NCBI GenBank assembly: GCA_017443175.1
Contig: JAFSOZ010000003.1
Location: forward strand, 124,001 to 188,000
Origin: Bacteroidales bacterium
Lineage (GTDB): Bacteria; Bacteroidota; Bacteroidia; Bacteroidales; WCHB1-69
DNA: 64,000 nt
Direction: 5' to 3'
Below, one piece after another: positions 8,854 to 17,375 of this stretch. Positions within the stretch are counted from its first letter, which is position 1; each line of letters opens with the position of its first letter. The position numbers and the translations under genes were made by a program. The notes under the pieces are model-generated. The model saw nothing but the letters and a program-made list of their open reading frames with translations, searched no databases and was not told where the DNA came from.

Positions 8854-9786
8854 TTATTCCAACTGCCAGTCGGTCAGTTTCATGTCGTCATCCAAGAGGA
8901 TGGCGAGATAATTCATGTATCGTGATTCGGCAATATCGCCGCGTTCAACGGCTTCATGCACCGCGCAACCGGGCTCGTGCGTGTGCGAGCAGTCGTCAAA
9001 CTTGCACTTGTTGTTATAAGCCCGGATTTCCGGGAAGTAATCCCGTATCTCCTCCTTGGAATATTGTATCAGCCCGAACTCCTTGATGCCCGGCGTGTCC
9101 ATGACAAAACCGCCGGCCAGCGGGAACATCTCCGCGAAGGTGGTCGTATGACGGCCTTTGAGATGCTGTCGCGAGATCTCCCCCACGCGCAAATCCAACG
9201 CAGGATCCAGACACGTGATCAGCGCAGATTTGCCGGTGCCGGAATGCCCGCTGAACAGGGCCACCCCGCCCGCCATTCTCCGGCGCAACGTTTCCACCCC
9301 CTCGCCCGTGACCGCCGAGGTGCACACCGCCTCATAGCCGATCTTGGTGTACAACTCCGCCAACTGACGCACTAATTCCCGCTCCTGCTCCGTGTAAATG
9401 TCCATCTTGTTGAAAACAAGACAGACCGGTATGCGGAAGCCCTCGGCGGACACCAAGAAGCGGTCGATGAACCCCAACGAGGTGCGCGGTTCCTTCAGCG
9501 TCACCAACAGGAAACAAACGTCAATGTTGGCTGCAATCACATGGCTGATTTTGGAAAGATTGGTGGATTTGCGCTCGATGAAATTGCGACGCGGCTCTAT
9601 GCGCACAATCGTTCCCGTACCGTCCTCCTCCAACTCGAACTCCACCCAGTCGCCCACCACCACGGGGTTGGTGTGCTTGATGCCCTTGATGCGGAACTGC
9701 CCGCGCAGGCGGCACTGCACCACCTGCCCGTCTTCCTGACGGGCCTGGTACCAGCTGCCGGTAGATTTGGTGATGAGGGCTCTCAT
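8854..9786 (-). CDS. rsgA: Ribosome small-subunit GTPase RsgA
   Basis: This circularly permuted GTPase helps late assembly of the 30S subunit. An N-terminal OB fold is followed by the permuted GTPase motifs, with NKMD (G4) before the P-loop GHSGTGKSAL. A C-terminal zinc site CKFDDCSHTHEPGC supplies Cys, Cys, His and Cys ligands. I chose the ATG at 9786, which gives 310 residues starting MRALITKSTG. The upstream extension runs into the family B palindrome. It is the last gene of the hpt-adk-dxr-rsgA operon. Confidence 0.93.
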   Translation of the reverse strand: MRALITKSTGSWYQARQEDGQVVQCRLRGQFRIKGIKHTNPVVVGDWVEFELEEDGTGTIVRIEPRRNFIERKSTNLSKISHVIAANIDVCFLLVTLKEPRTSLGFIDRFLVSAEGFRIPVCLVFNKMDIYTEQERELVRQLAELYTKIGYEAVCTSAVTGEGVETLRRRMAGGVALFSGHSGTGKSALITCLDPALDLRVGEISRQHLKGRHTTTFAEMFPLAGGFVMDTPGIKEFGLIQYSKEEIRDYFPEIRAYNNKCKFDDCSHTHEPGCAVHEAVERGDIAESRYMNYLAILLDDDMKLTDWQLE

Positions 9787-9810
9787 GGGTATTTTTTTGA
9801 TATATTGGAT

Positions 9811-9838
9811 GTTGGGGCGAATAATCATTCGCCCTTAC
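9811..9838 (-). repeat. Palindromic repeat family B, copy 2 (contains the dxr stop)
   Basis: On the minus strand the sequence is GTAAGGGCGAAT, a four-base loop, ATTCGCCC and CAAC: the same 8-4-8 hairpin as at 1755-1785. The TGA stop of dxr lies inside it, so the last residues of Dxr (KGE) are encoded by repeat sequence. Confidence 0.75.
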
Positions 9839-10988
9839 GGATACGGTCTTTGGTCTCTTTATCGATAACCAGGTATTCCTCCACAGATTGCGGCGTGCAA
9901 TAATCGGCCTTGGCCAGTGCGTCCTCAATAAGGGAGGGAATGTCCGCATAGCGGATTTTCCCCTCCAGGAACCACTGCACGGCCATCTCGTTGGCGGCGT
10001 TCATCACGCAGGGCAGGTTACCGCCCCGGCGCGAAGCCTCGTATGCGATGCGCAAGCACGGGAAGTTGTCCAAATCAGGTTTTTCGAAGGTAAGCTGAGG
10101 ATAGTCGGCGAAGCTGAAACGGGGGAAACCGTTCTCCAACCGCAACGGGTAGGTGACGGCGTACTGAATGGGCAGTTTCATGTCGGGCACGCCGAGCTGC
10201 GCCTTGATGGAGCCGTCGCGGAACTGCACCAGCGAGTGAACCACCGACTGCGGGTGCACCACCACTTCAATGTTGTCCAGCGACACATCAAAGAGCCACT
10301 TGGCCTCAATCACCTCCAAGCCCTTGTTCATGAGCGTGGAGCTGTCGATGGTCACCTTGGGGCCCATGTTCCAATTAGGATGTTTGAGAGCCCGCTCCAG
10401 GGTCACCTCTTGCAATTCCTCTTTTGTCCAGCCGCGGAACGGGCCGCCGGAAGCCGTGATGATGAGTTTCTCAATGGGGTTGAACTGCTCGCCAGCCAGA
10501 CATTGGAAAATAGCAGAATGTTCAGAATCAACGGGATAGATGGGCACTTGACGCTCTTTGGCCTTGCGGGTCATCAGCTCGCCAGCCACCACCAGCGTCT
10601 CTTTGTTGGCCAGCGCAATGAGCTTGCCGCAGTCGATGGCGTGATAGATGGGACGCAGGCCCGCCACTCCGACAATGCAGGAAAGCACCATATCGACACA
10701 CTCCATCTCGCACACATCGCACAGAGACTGCTCGCCACAAAAGACTTTGATGTCTTCATCGGCAAGTGCCTCTTTCACTTTACGGTACGCCTCTTCCTGT
10801 ACCACCACCACGATATTGGGCTTATACGCCAACGCCTGCTGAATCAGCAGGTCAGCGCTGGAATTGGCCGCAATGACCTCCAGCTGCAGCAGATCGGGAT
10901 ACTGCGCAATGACCTGCAACGACTGTACGCCCATGGAGCCGGTGGAGCCCAGCAGGGCTATTCTACGCTTGTGCGCCTGTTCGTTCAT
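9825..10988 (-). CDS. dxr: 1-deoxy-D-xylulose 5-phosphate reductoisomerase
   Basis: Dxr catalyses the first committed step of the MEP isoprenoid pathway, making MEP from DXP with NADPH. The N-terminal NADPH fold shows LLGSTGSMGVQS. The catalytic region contains PVDSEHSAIFQCL, ITASGGPFR and SSTLMNKGLEVIEAKWLF. The ATG at 10988 overlaps the stop of adk by one base (TAATG), so this start is preferred over an in-frame one at 11015. The protein is 387 residues. ispH of the same pathway is at 37.2 kb. Confidence 0.94.
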   Translation of the reverse strand: MNEQAHKRRIALLGSTGSMGVQSLQVIAQYPDLLQLEVIAANSSADLLIQQALAYKPNIVVVVQEEAYRKVKEALADEDIKVFCGEQSLCDVCEMECVDMVLSCIVGVAGLRPIYHAIDCGKLIALANKETLVVAGELMTRKAKERQVPIYPVDSEHSAIFQCLAGEQFNPIEKLIITASGGPFRGWTKEELQEVTLERALKHPNWNMGPKVTIDSSTLMNKGLEVIEAKWLFDVSLDNIEVVVHPQSVVHSLVQFRDGSIKAQLGVPDMKLPIQYAVTYPLRLENGFPRFSFADYPQLTFEKPDLDNFPCLRIAYEASRRGGNLPCVMNAANEMAVQWFLEGKIRYADIPSLIEDALAKADYCTPQSVEEYLVIDKETKDRIRKGE

Positions 10989-11563
10989 TATTGATGGCTT
11001 TCTATCGTCTTGCAAATATCAGCGAACACATGCTCAATGTCCTGCATGCCATTCAGTTGAATGAGTTTACCTTGATTCTTGTAGTAGTCAACCAACGGCA
11101 TGGTCTGCTCGAAAAAGTTGGCCACACGCGCCTTCACCGTTTCCGGCGTGTCATCCGCACGGTTCTCTAATTGGGCCCGTTTGAGAATACGTTTTTCAAC
11201 TTCTTCCATCTCCACATAGAGATAGAGTACCATACTGATATTCAAATCCTTGAATAGGCTCTTGTCGTCCAGCATCTCGGCTTGTTTAATGGTACGAGGC
11301 ACACCGTCGAAAATGAAGCCCTTGCTGTCAACGTGTTTTTGGATATGGTTATTGAGCATCCCCAAAGTAATGTCATCCGGGCAAAGATCTCCGCGATTGA
11401 TGATTTCCTGGGCTTTCAAACCCAGCGGGGTCTTGTTTGAAATTTCATAACGGAAAAGGTCTCCTGTGGAGACATGGTCGAAGCCGAATTTCTCGGCGAT
11501 GAGCTTAGCTTGCGTGCCTTTCCCGCTGCCGGGAGCACCAAAGAGAACAATATTCGTCTGCAT
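10988..11563 (-). CDS. adk: Adenylate kinase
   Basis: The 191-residue enzyme interconverts ATP plus AMP and two ADP. The P-loop GAPGSGKGTQ lies at residues 9-18, the AMP site contains STGDLFR, and FDGVPRT precedes a short lid with RADDTPE. The short-lid form without zinc cysteines is usual in Bacteroidota. It is followed by dxr with a one-base overlap. Confidence 0.95.
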   Translation of the reverse strand: MQTNIVLFGAPGSGKGTQAKLIAEKFGFDHVSTGDLFRYEISNKTPLGLKAQEIINRGDLCPDDITLGMLNNHIQKHVDSKGFIFDGVPRTIKQAEMLDDKSLFKDLNISMVLYLYVEMEEVEKRILKRAQLENRADDTPETVKARVANFFEQTMPLVDYYKNQGKLIQLNGMQDIEHVFADICKTIESHQ

Positions 11564-11586
11564 AATGATGTGTTTTTTATTGACGA

Positions 11587-11610
11587 GGGCGTTTTATCAA
11601 ACGTCCTTAC
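11587..11610 (-). repeat. Palindromic repeat family B, diverged copy 3
   Basis: GGGCGTTT (11587-11594) pairs with AAACGTCC (11599-11606) with one wobble pair around a four-base loop, and CTTAC follows. The 8-4-8 geometry and the CTTAC flank match copies 1 and 2, although the stem sequence differs. It lies between hpt and adk. Confidence 0.5.
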
Positions 11611-11615
11611 ATTGA

Positions 11616-12158
11616 TTATTCGATTTTGAGTTGGTATATGTCGGGCAGGTTGCGGCCGTAGCCGTCGTAATCGAGACCGCGGCCCACCACAAACTTGTTG
11701 GGGATGGAAAAAGCGCAATAGTGTATGGGCAAATCCAGCATGTAGGCCTCAGGCTTGTAGGTCATGGTGGCGATGCGCAGATCTTTCAGGCCCGTGGGCT
11801 CGAGCATTTCCACCAAATGTTTGTAAGTACGCCCTGTATCAATGATATCCTCCAGAATAATCACGCGCTTGCCGCGCAAGTCTTCCGTGAGTCCGATAAG
11901 GTTTTTGACCTCTTGTGTAGATTGCGTTCCGCTGTACGAAGAGAGCTTCACGCAGGAAATCCGGCATTGGATGGTCAAGCGTTTGAGCAAGTCAACAGCA
12001 AAGACGATAGCCCCGTTGAGAGTCACTAACAGAACCGGATCATCATTTTTGTATTCTTCGTTAATCTGGTCGGCCACCTTCTGAATAGCGGCATCTATCT
12101 CCTCCCCGGGGATGAATTTGACAAATGTCTTGTCTAAAATAGTTACAGAATCCATCAT
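11616..12158 (-). CDS. hpt: Hypoxanthine phosphoribosyltransferase
   Basis: The 180-residue purine salvage enzyme makes IMP or GMP from the free base and PRPP. The PRPP-binding loop reads VIILEDIIDTGRT, and a substrate-binding aspartate lies in the C-terminal VGRGLDYDGYGRNLP. Two consecutive ATG codons start the gene; the first is given. It heads the operon with adk, dxr and rsgA and has its own promoter. Confidence 0.93.
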   Translation of the reverse strand: MMDSVTILDKTFVKFIPGEEIDAAIQKVADQINEEYKNDDPVLLVTLNGAIVFAVDLLKRLTIQCRISCVKLSSYSGTQSTQEVKNLIGLTEDLRGKRVIILEDIIDTGRTYKHLVEMLEPTGLKDLRIATMTYKPEAYMLDLPIHYCAFSIPNKFVVGRGLDYDGYGRNLPDIYQLKIE

Positions 12159-12179
12159 ATACGTTTAGCAAATCGCTGG

Positions 12180-12187
12180 CAAAAGTA
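12180..12187 (-). promoter_or_regulatory. -7 box for hpt-adk-dxr-rsgA
   Basis: On the minus strand this reads TACTTTTG, 22 bases before the hpt start, back to back with the promoter at 12221. Confidence 0.65.
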
Positions 12188-12220
12188 CAAAATTGTTATG
12201 AAAAAATACATATTTTTTAT

Positions 12221-12228
12221 TATTTTTG
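12221..12228 (+). promoter_or_regulatory. -7 box for the MMPL/acyltransferase cluster
   Basis: TATTTTTG followed by CGC lies 20 bases before the ATG at 12248. It is the only clear -7 box I see for the eight genes that follow. Confidence 0.65.
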
Positions 12229-12247
12229 CGCACTCAAAAAATAGGGG

Positions 12248-15200
12248 ATGAAGAGAGCGTTTCTATCTATCTACGAATACCTCCAGACACACAAAACAAT
12301 CTTATGGGGCAGCCTTCTGCTCCTGGTGGTGTTGTGTGTCTGCAGCATGCTCAGGCTATCCTTCGTGGAAGACATCTCCAGCTTCCTTCCTGGCGGCAAA
12401 CAGAATGAGCGCATCAACTACGCATACGAGCATCTAGGAGGCGACAACAAGATCATTGTCAGCATCAGCATGGCCGACACCACGCAGGATACGGACCCCG
12501 AATTGCTCTCAGAGGCTGCCGATCTTTTCGCTGAACGCCTAGTCGAAGACGACAAGGATGGTCACATCAAAGGCATTCTGTCCACTGTGGACGAGACGAT
12601 GATGTCGGAGGTGACGGAGTTTGTCGTGGAGAACATGCCCTACTTCCTCACGGAGGAAGACTATCGCAGGATGGACACGATGCTCACGCCCGAGCACATT
12701 AACGGGCAGTTGGCCGCTGACCGACAATTGTTAGCCTCCCCTATCCCCATGATGCGCACGCTGATACAAAGCGATCCGCTATTCTTCTCCGGTCCAGTCC
12801 TGCAATCACTCTCTAACTTCAACATGGATGAGGGCTATCAGACGGAAAACGACCATATCTTCAGCAAGTCGGGCAATGAGGCTCTGGTAATTGTCACCAG
12901 CCAGTATCCGCTCAGCGAGACCAAGAACAATGGGAAACTGATCAAGAACATTGAACGTGCTGCTCGTGAAGTGGAAAAGGACATGGACGGGAAGGTGCAC
13001 ATCAGCAGTTTCGGGGCTTCGCAGATTTCCATCACCAATTCATCCCAGATAAAAAAAGACAGTTTCACGGCCATCGGATTGTCTCTTCTGCTTATCCTGG
13101 CCCTGTTGATTTACTATTACCGCAATTTCCGCAGCATACTGATGATTCTGATTTCCATTACCTTCGGCGCATTGTTTGCCTTGGGAATCATCGCCATCGT
13201 TAAGAATCCGGTATCGCTCATCGCCATCGGAGCAGCCTCCATCATCATGGGCATTGCCATCAACTATCCCATACATTTCCTGTCGCATTTCAAGCGGACG
13301 GATGACAAGGAAAAAATCATCAAGGAAATCGTAACCCCGCTGTTAATCGGCAACATCACCACGGTGGGCGCATTCCTCAGTTTGATGTTCATCAGTTCAC
13401 CGGCCATGAAAGACTTGGGACTGTTTGCAGCCCTGCTGCTGGTCGGCACTATTCTTTTCGTGTTGATATTCCTGCCACATCTGATGGGCAAGCATTTCCA
13501 AGGCAAAGAACGCGGGCTGGCTTTCCGCCCTGTTGCCGAGTTCAAGCCTGAGAACGTCAAAGGACTGTTCTGGGTAATTTTAGCTCTCACTGTAGTATTC
13601 TACATCTTCAGTTCGCGCACCTCCTTTGATACCGACATGCACCACATCAACTACATGACAAAGGAGCAAAAGGCGATGATGGACAAAATGCGTGCGAACA
13701 CAGACACCACGGTGCGCACGCTCTATTTTGTTTCCGAGGGCACCACCTTGGAGCAGGCGCTGCTCAATTACGACAACGCTTCCGCCGAACTCCAAGCCAT
13801 CACCCAAGACAACCCGTCTGTCATCACAAAAGTCAGCGGCATCGGCCGTTTCCTGCCCGCCAAACAGACCCAGCAGGAACGCATTGCGCGCTGGAATGCA
13901 TTTTGGGAAGAGCACCGAGAAGGTTATCTGGCAGCGTTGGATCATGCAGCCATCTCTAACGGTTTCAAACCTGAGGCCTTCCAGCCCTGCAAGGAGATTG
14001 TTGAGCGGACCTACGCTCCCCAAGATGCAGAATACTTCGACCTCATCACTGATAACCTTGCCCACAATTTCATCTCCCAAGAGGGCAACCGCGTGATGGT
14101 CTATAATATGATTCAGGCAAAATCCACAAATGCGGCCGACATCGAGAGCCGGCTGAACCAGATAGGTGGTGGCACCTTTGCGTTTACCGACAGTTCCATC
14201 GCCAGCAGGCTGGTCGGTGCCCTGTCGCACGACTTTGACTATGTGCTTTACATCTGCGGCATCATCGTGTTCGCCTTCCTGCTCTTCTCCTTCGGCAGAA
14301 TCGAGATCAGCATCATGGCCTTCCTGCCGCTCTTCACCGCCTGGATTTGGATTCTGGGCATCATGGGCATCAGCGGCATCCAGTTCAACATCGTCAACAT
14401 TATCCTGGCCACCTTCATCTTCGGCATGGGCGATGACTATTCGATATTTGTCACGGAGGGCCTCATCTACGAATACGCATACGGCAGGAAGATGCTGTCG
14501 CAGTTCAAAAACTCCATCATCCTCTCCGCCTCCATCATGTTCATCGGCATCGGCATGCTGATATTCGCGAAGCATCCGGCCATGCGCTCGTTGGCAGAGG
14601 TGACCATGATCGGCATGTTCTCTGTAGTTTTGATGGCATATGTCATTCCGCCCATCATTTTCAAATGGCTGACGCTACGCAAGGGCAAATCGCGCCGTCA
14701 ACCTGTCACCATAGGCAGCCTGTTCCGCAGCGTCATCGGGTTTCCCTATTTCTTCTTCGGAATCATGGTGCTCTCTGCTGGTGGTTTTATTTGGCTCAGG
14801 CTGGGCAAACGCACTGACGAGAACAAACTGAAATACCATAAACTGCTACGAAAACTGTTGTTCTCCACCGCCCGTGTCATACCTTATTCTTCCTTCTCCA
14901 TTGAGAATCCTCATGAAGAGACCTTCGAGAAACCGGCCGTCATCATCTGCAACCATCAGTCGCATTTCGATCTCATGTATTTGTTGATGCTGCATCCGAA
15001 GATGATTGTCCTCACCAACGATTGGGCCTGGAACACCCTGTTATACAGGCAAGTCGTACGCAATGCCGACTATCTGCCGGCATCATATGGAATGGACTCC
15101 AATTTCCCGAAAATCCAGGCGATGGTGGATAAAGGTTATTCTGTGCTGGTGTTCCCTGAAGGCACACGGTCGTTTGACCACAACATCCTGCGATTCCATC

Positions 15201-15805
15201 AGGGTGCCTTCCATCTGGCCGACAAGTTGGGATTGGACATCCTGCCCATCGTGACGCACGGCATCGGCGACATGTTCCCGAAACACGACACCTGCATCCA
15301 TCGCGGCATCGTCACCATATCCATCCGGGAGCGCATTTATCCGGACAACACGGACTACAGGAGCGGCAAGAGCCACATGGAAACAGCCCGGCTTTTCCGC
15401 CAGTACTACATCCGGGAATTTGGCAAGCTGCGCGAGCGTTGCGAAACACCGGAATATTTGAAAGACATTGTGTATCACAACTACATATACAAAGGCAAAG
15501 AGGTGGAATCTTCCTGCCGACGCAAGCTTAGCTGGGTTACGGAACTGATTTCCGCTCTGGAGAATGTTCCCGACGGAAGCAGCGTGCTGTACAAGCATTG
15601 CGGTAACGGCGAATTTTCGTTGATGGCCGCCCTGTATCGCAAGCACATCACCGTCACCGCATACGATGCGGATCCAGACTCCATCGCCCTCGCCGCCCAC
15701 TGCTTCTCTGTCCCTGACAATCTGCACTACACCAACGAACGACCTGACGACACAGCTTTTGATTACATCCTTGATGAATCCGAACTATTATCCAAACACT
15801 CATAA
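12248..15805 (+). CDS. MMPL/RND-type exporter fused to a PlsC acyltransferase and a methyltransferase-like tail
   Basis: The 1185-residue protein has an N-terminal RND/MMPL transporter (about residues 1-840): a first membrane span, a long periplasmic domain, groups of spans near 275-420 and 655-830, and a second periplasmic domain between them. Residues about 880-1070 form an acyltransferase with the HX4D motif in NHQSHFDLMYLL (about 902) and FPEGTRS (about 969). The last 100 residues resemble a SAM methyltransferase fold start (VLYKHCGNGEFSLMAA, then YDADPDS) but appear too short to be complete. MMPL proteins export lipids, so the fusion suggests acylation coupled to lipid export. The substrate is unknown. 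First gene of a long same-strand cluster. Confidence 0.8.
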   Translation: MKRAFLSIYEYLQTHKTILWGSLLLLVVLCVCSMLRLSFVEDISSFLPGGKQNERINYAYEHLGGDNKIIVSISMADTTQDTDPELLSEAADLFAERLVEDDKDGHIKGILSTVDETMMSEVTEFVVENMPYFLTEEDYRRMDTMLTPEHINGQLAADRQLLASPIPMMRTLIQSDPLFFSGPVLQSLSNFNMDEGYQTENDHIFSKSGNEALVIVTSQYPLSETKNNGKLIKNIERAAREVEKDMDGKVHISSFGASQISITNSSQIKKDSFTAIGLSLLLILALLIYYYRNFRSILMILISITFGALFALGIIAIVKNPVSLIAIGAASIIMGIAINYPIHFLSHFKRTDDKEKIIKEIVTPLLIGNITTVGAFLSLMFISSPAMKDLGLFAALLLVGTILFVLIFLPHLMGKHFQGKERGLAFRPVAEFKPENVKGLFWVILALTVVFYIFSSRTSFDTDMHHINYMTKEQKAMMDKMRANTDTTVRTLYFVSEGTTLEQALLNYDNASAELQAITQDNPSVITKVSGIGRFLPAKQTQQERIARWNAFWEEHREGYLAALDHAAISNGFKPEAFQPCKEIVERTYAPQDAEYFDLITDNLAHNFISQEGNRVMVYNMIQAKSTNAADIESRLNQIGGGTFAFTDSSIASRLVGALSHDFDYVLYICGIIVFAFLLFSFGRIEISIMAFLPLFTAWIWILGIMGISGIQFNIVNIILATFIFGMGDDYSIFVTEGLIYEYAYGRKMLSQFKNSIILSASIMFIGIGMLIFAKHPAMRSLAEVTMIGMFSVVLMAYVIPPIIFKWLTLRKGKSRRQPVTIGSLFRSVIGFPYFFFGIMVLSAGGFIWLRLGKRTDENKLKYHKLLRKLLFSTARVIPYSSFSIENPHEETFEKPAVIICNHQSHFDLMYLLMLHPKMIVLTNDWAWNTLLYRQVVRNADYLPASYGMDSNFPKIQAMVDKGYSVLVFPEGTRSFDHNILRFHQGAFHLADKLGLDILPIVTHGIGDMFPKHDTCIHRGIVTISIRERIYPDNTDYRSGKSHMETARLFRQYYIREFGKLRERCETPEYLKDIVYHNYIYKGKEVESSCRRKLSWVTELISALENVPDGSSVLYKHCGNGEFSLMAALYRKHITVTAYDADPDSIALAAHCFSVPDNLHYTNERPDDTAFDYILDESELLSKHS

Positions 15806-15817
15806 TCCGAAAATTTA

Positions 15818-17323
15818 ATGGCCAACACTAAATATGACATAGCGATTCTCGGCACAGGCCTCGGCGGGCTCGTTTGCGGGTACATGCTCAGCAAAAACGG
15901 GTTCAACGTGATCTTGTTAGAGAAAAACGCCCAAATTGGAGGATGCCTTCAGACTTTCAAGCGTTTTGGTGTGAAATTCGACACTGGAATGCACTACATC
16001 GGCAGCATGTTGGAAGGACAGATCCTGCACAGACTGTTCAACTATCTGAATCTTTTGCCGGATATCAAGCTCAACCGTCTGGATGAGGAAGGGTATGATC
16101 GGCTGTCCATTGGAGGAAAGCAATATCGATACGCCTCCGGCTACGATCATTTTGTCGAGACTTTATGTCAGTATTTCCCGAACAGCCGACATGATATCGA
16201 GGAGTATGTGAAACAGCTCCGCAACATTGCCAACGCCTCGCCACTGTACAATTTACGGAAAGTGGAGGACTATGTGTTCATCGAGGCCGATTACATCAAG
16301 ACCAGCATCAACGATTTCATCGCATCCATCACGAAGGACTATACTTTGCAGAACGTGCTGGCCGGCAACCTGCCATTGTACGCCGGTGTGAAGGACAAAA
16401 CACCGACCTACATCCATGCCTTGATCAACAATTTCTACATCCAAAGTGCATGGCGCATCATCAACGGTAGCGATTCCATTGCCAAATCCCTCGCCAACTC
16501 CATCCAGTCCTTCGGCGGCACCATCCGTACCAAAAGCGAAGTGGCTGAAATCGTGTGCAACGATACTCACGCCATCGGCATCCGGCTGGCCGACGGGGAG
16601 TTCATCGAGGCCAAGAGCATCGTCTCCAACATTCATCCGCAAGCCACGCTGCAGATGATCAACTCGCACATGATCCGCAAAGCCTATCGGGTGCGTATCA
16701 ACGACTTGGAAAACACCATCTCCAACTTTACTCTTTATATCAAGTTCAAGGAAAAGGCCACGCCCTACCTCAACTACAATTATTATTATTACAAACAGGA
16801 TGATGTTTGGAAAGCCAACGAGCGCAAAGCCGGCGACCCGTTGCAGAGCTACCTGTTCATGCACCAGTGCACACGCGAGGACCAGCAATGGGCGGAGAGT
16901 GCGGAGATGATCGGTTACATGAAATTCGACGAGGTGCTAAAATGGGAAAATACCACCGTAGGCAAAAGAGGCGATGACTACCTGGCTTTCAAACAGGCCA
17001 CCGCCGAGCATTATCTGGACGTGCTGGAGCAATCGTTCCCGGGCATCCGTTCCACCATAGAGGCCTATGAGACCTCCACGCCCCTGACCTACCGCGACTA
17101 CACGGCCACCAAAGATGGGTCCATGTATGGCATCATCCGCGACAAGAACTTCCCGACGCAGACCTTGGTGTCGCAGCGCACCAAGATTCCCAACCTGTTC
17201 CTCACGGGGCAGAACATCAACTCGCACGGCATCCTGGGCGTGACCATCGGAGCCGCCCTCACCTGCGCCGAGTTCTTGGGACTAAATAAGATAATTGATG
17301 AGATAGAAGGGGGTAGGAGATAA
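15818..17323 (+). CDS. CrtI/retinol-saturase-like FAD-dependent oxidoreductase
   Basis: The 501-residue protein starts with a dinucleotide-binding fold, GTGLGGLVCGYMLSKNG followed by LLEKNAQIGG (about residues 12-43). It ends with the second FAD-contact region NLFLTGQNINSHGILG (about 463-478), as in phytoene desaturases and all-trans-retinol 13,14-reductases. Such enzymes desaturate or reduce long conjugated or isoprenoid chains. No phytoene synthase or other carotenoid gene is nearby, so a lipid or polyene acyl chain is as likely as a carotenoid. It starts 12 bases after the exporter fusion. Confidence 0.8.
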   Translation: MANTKYDIAILGTGLGGLVCGYMLSKNGFNVILLEKNAQIGGCLQTFKRFGVKFDTGMHYIGSMLEGQILHRLFNYLNLLPDIKLNRLDEEGYDRLSIGGKQYRYASGYDHFVETLCQYFPNSRHDIEEYVKQLRNIANASPLYNLRKVEDYVFIEADYIKTSINDFIASITKDYTLQNVLAGNLPLYAGVKDKTPTYIHALINNFYIQSAWRIINGSDSIAKSLANSIQSFGGTIRTKSEVAEIVCNDTHAIGIRLADGEFIEAKSIVSNIHPQATLQMINSHMIRKAYRVRINDLENTISNFTLYIKFKEKATPYLNYNYYYYKQDDVWKANERKAGDPLQSYLFMHQCTREDQQWAESAEMIGYMKFDEVLKWENTTVGKRGDDYLAFKQATAEHYLDVLEQSFPGIRSTIEAYETSTPLTYRDYTATKDGSMYGIIRDKNFPTQTLVSQRTKIPNLFLTGQNINSHGILGVTIGAALTCAEFLGLNKIIDEIEGGRR

Positions 17324-17375
17324 GAATTTAGAGATTAGAGATTAGAAAATTAGAAAATTACAAAACAATAACAAT

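Noticed and set aside
13580..14575. 331-codon minus-strand frame inside the exporter gene
   Set aside because: Antisense shadow of a well-recognised membrane protein; no promoter or family match.
12248..17323. Carotenoid pathway
   Set aside because: The CrtI-like enzyme alone is not enough; no phytoene synthase, cyclase or prenyltransferase gene is present nearby.
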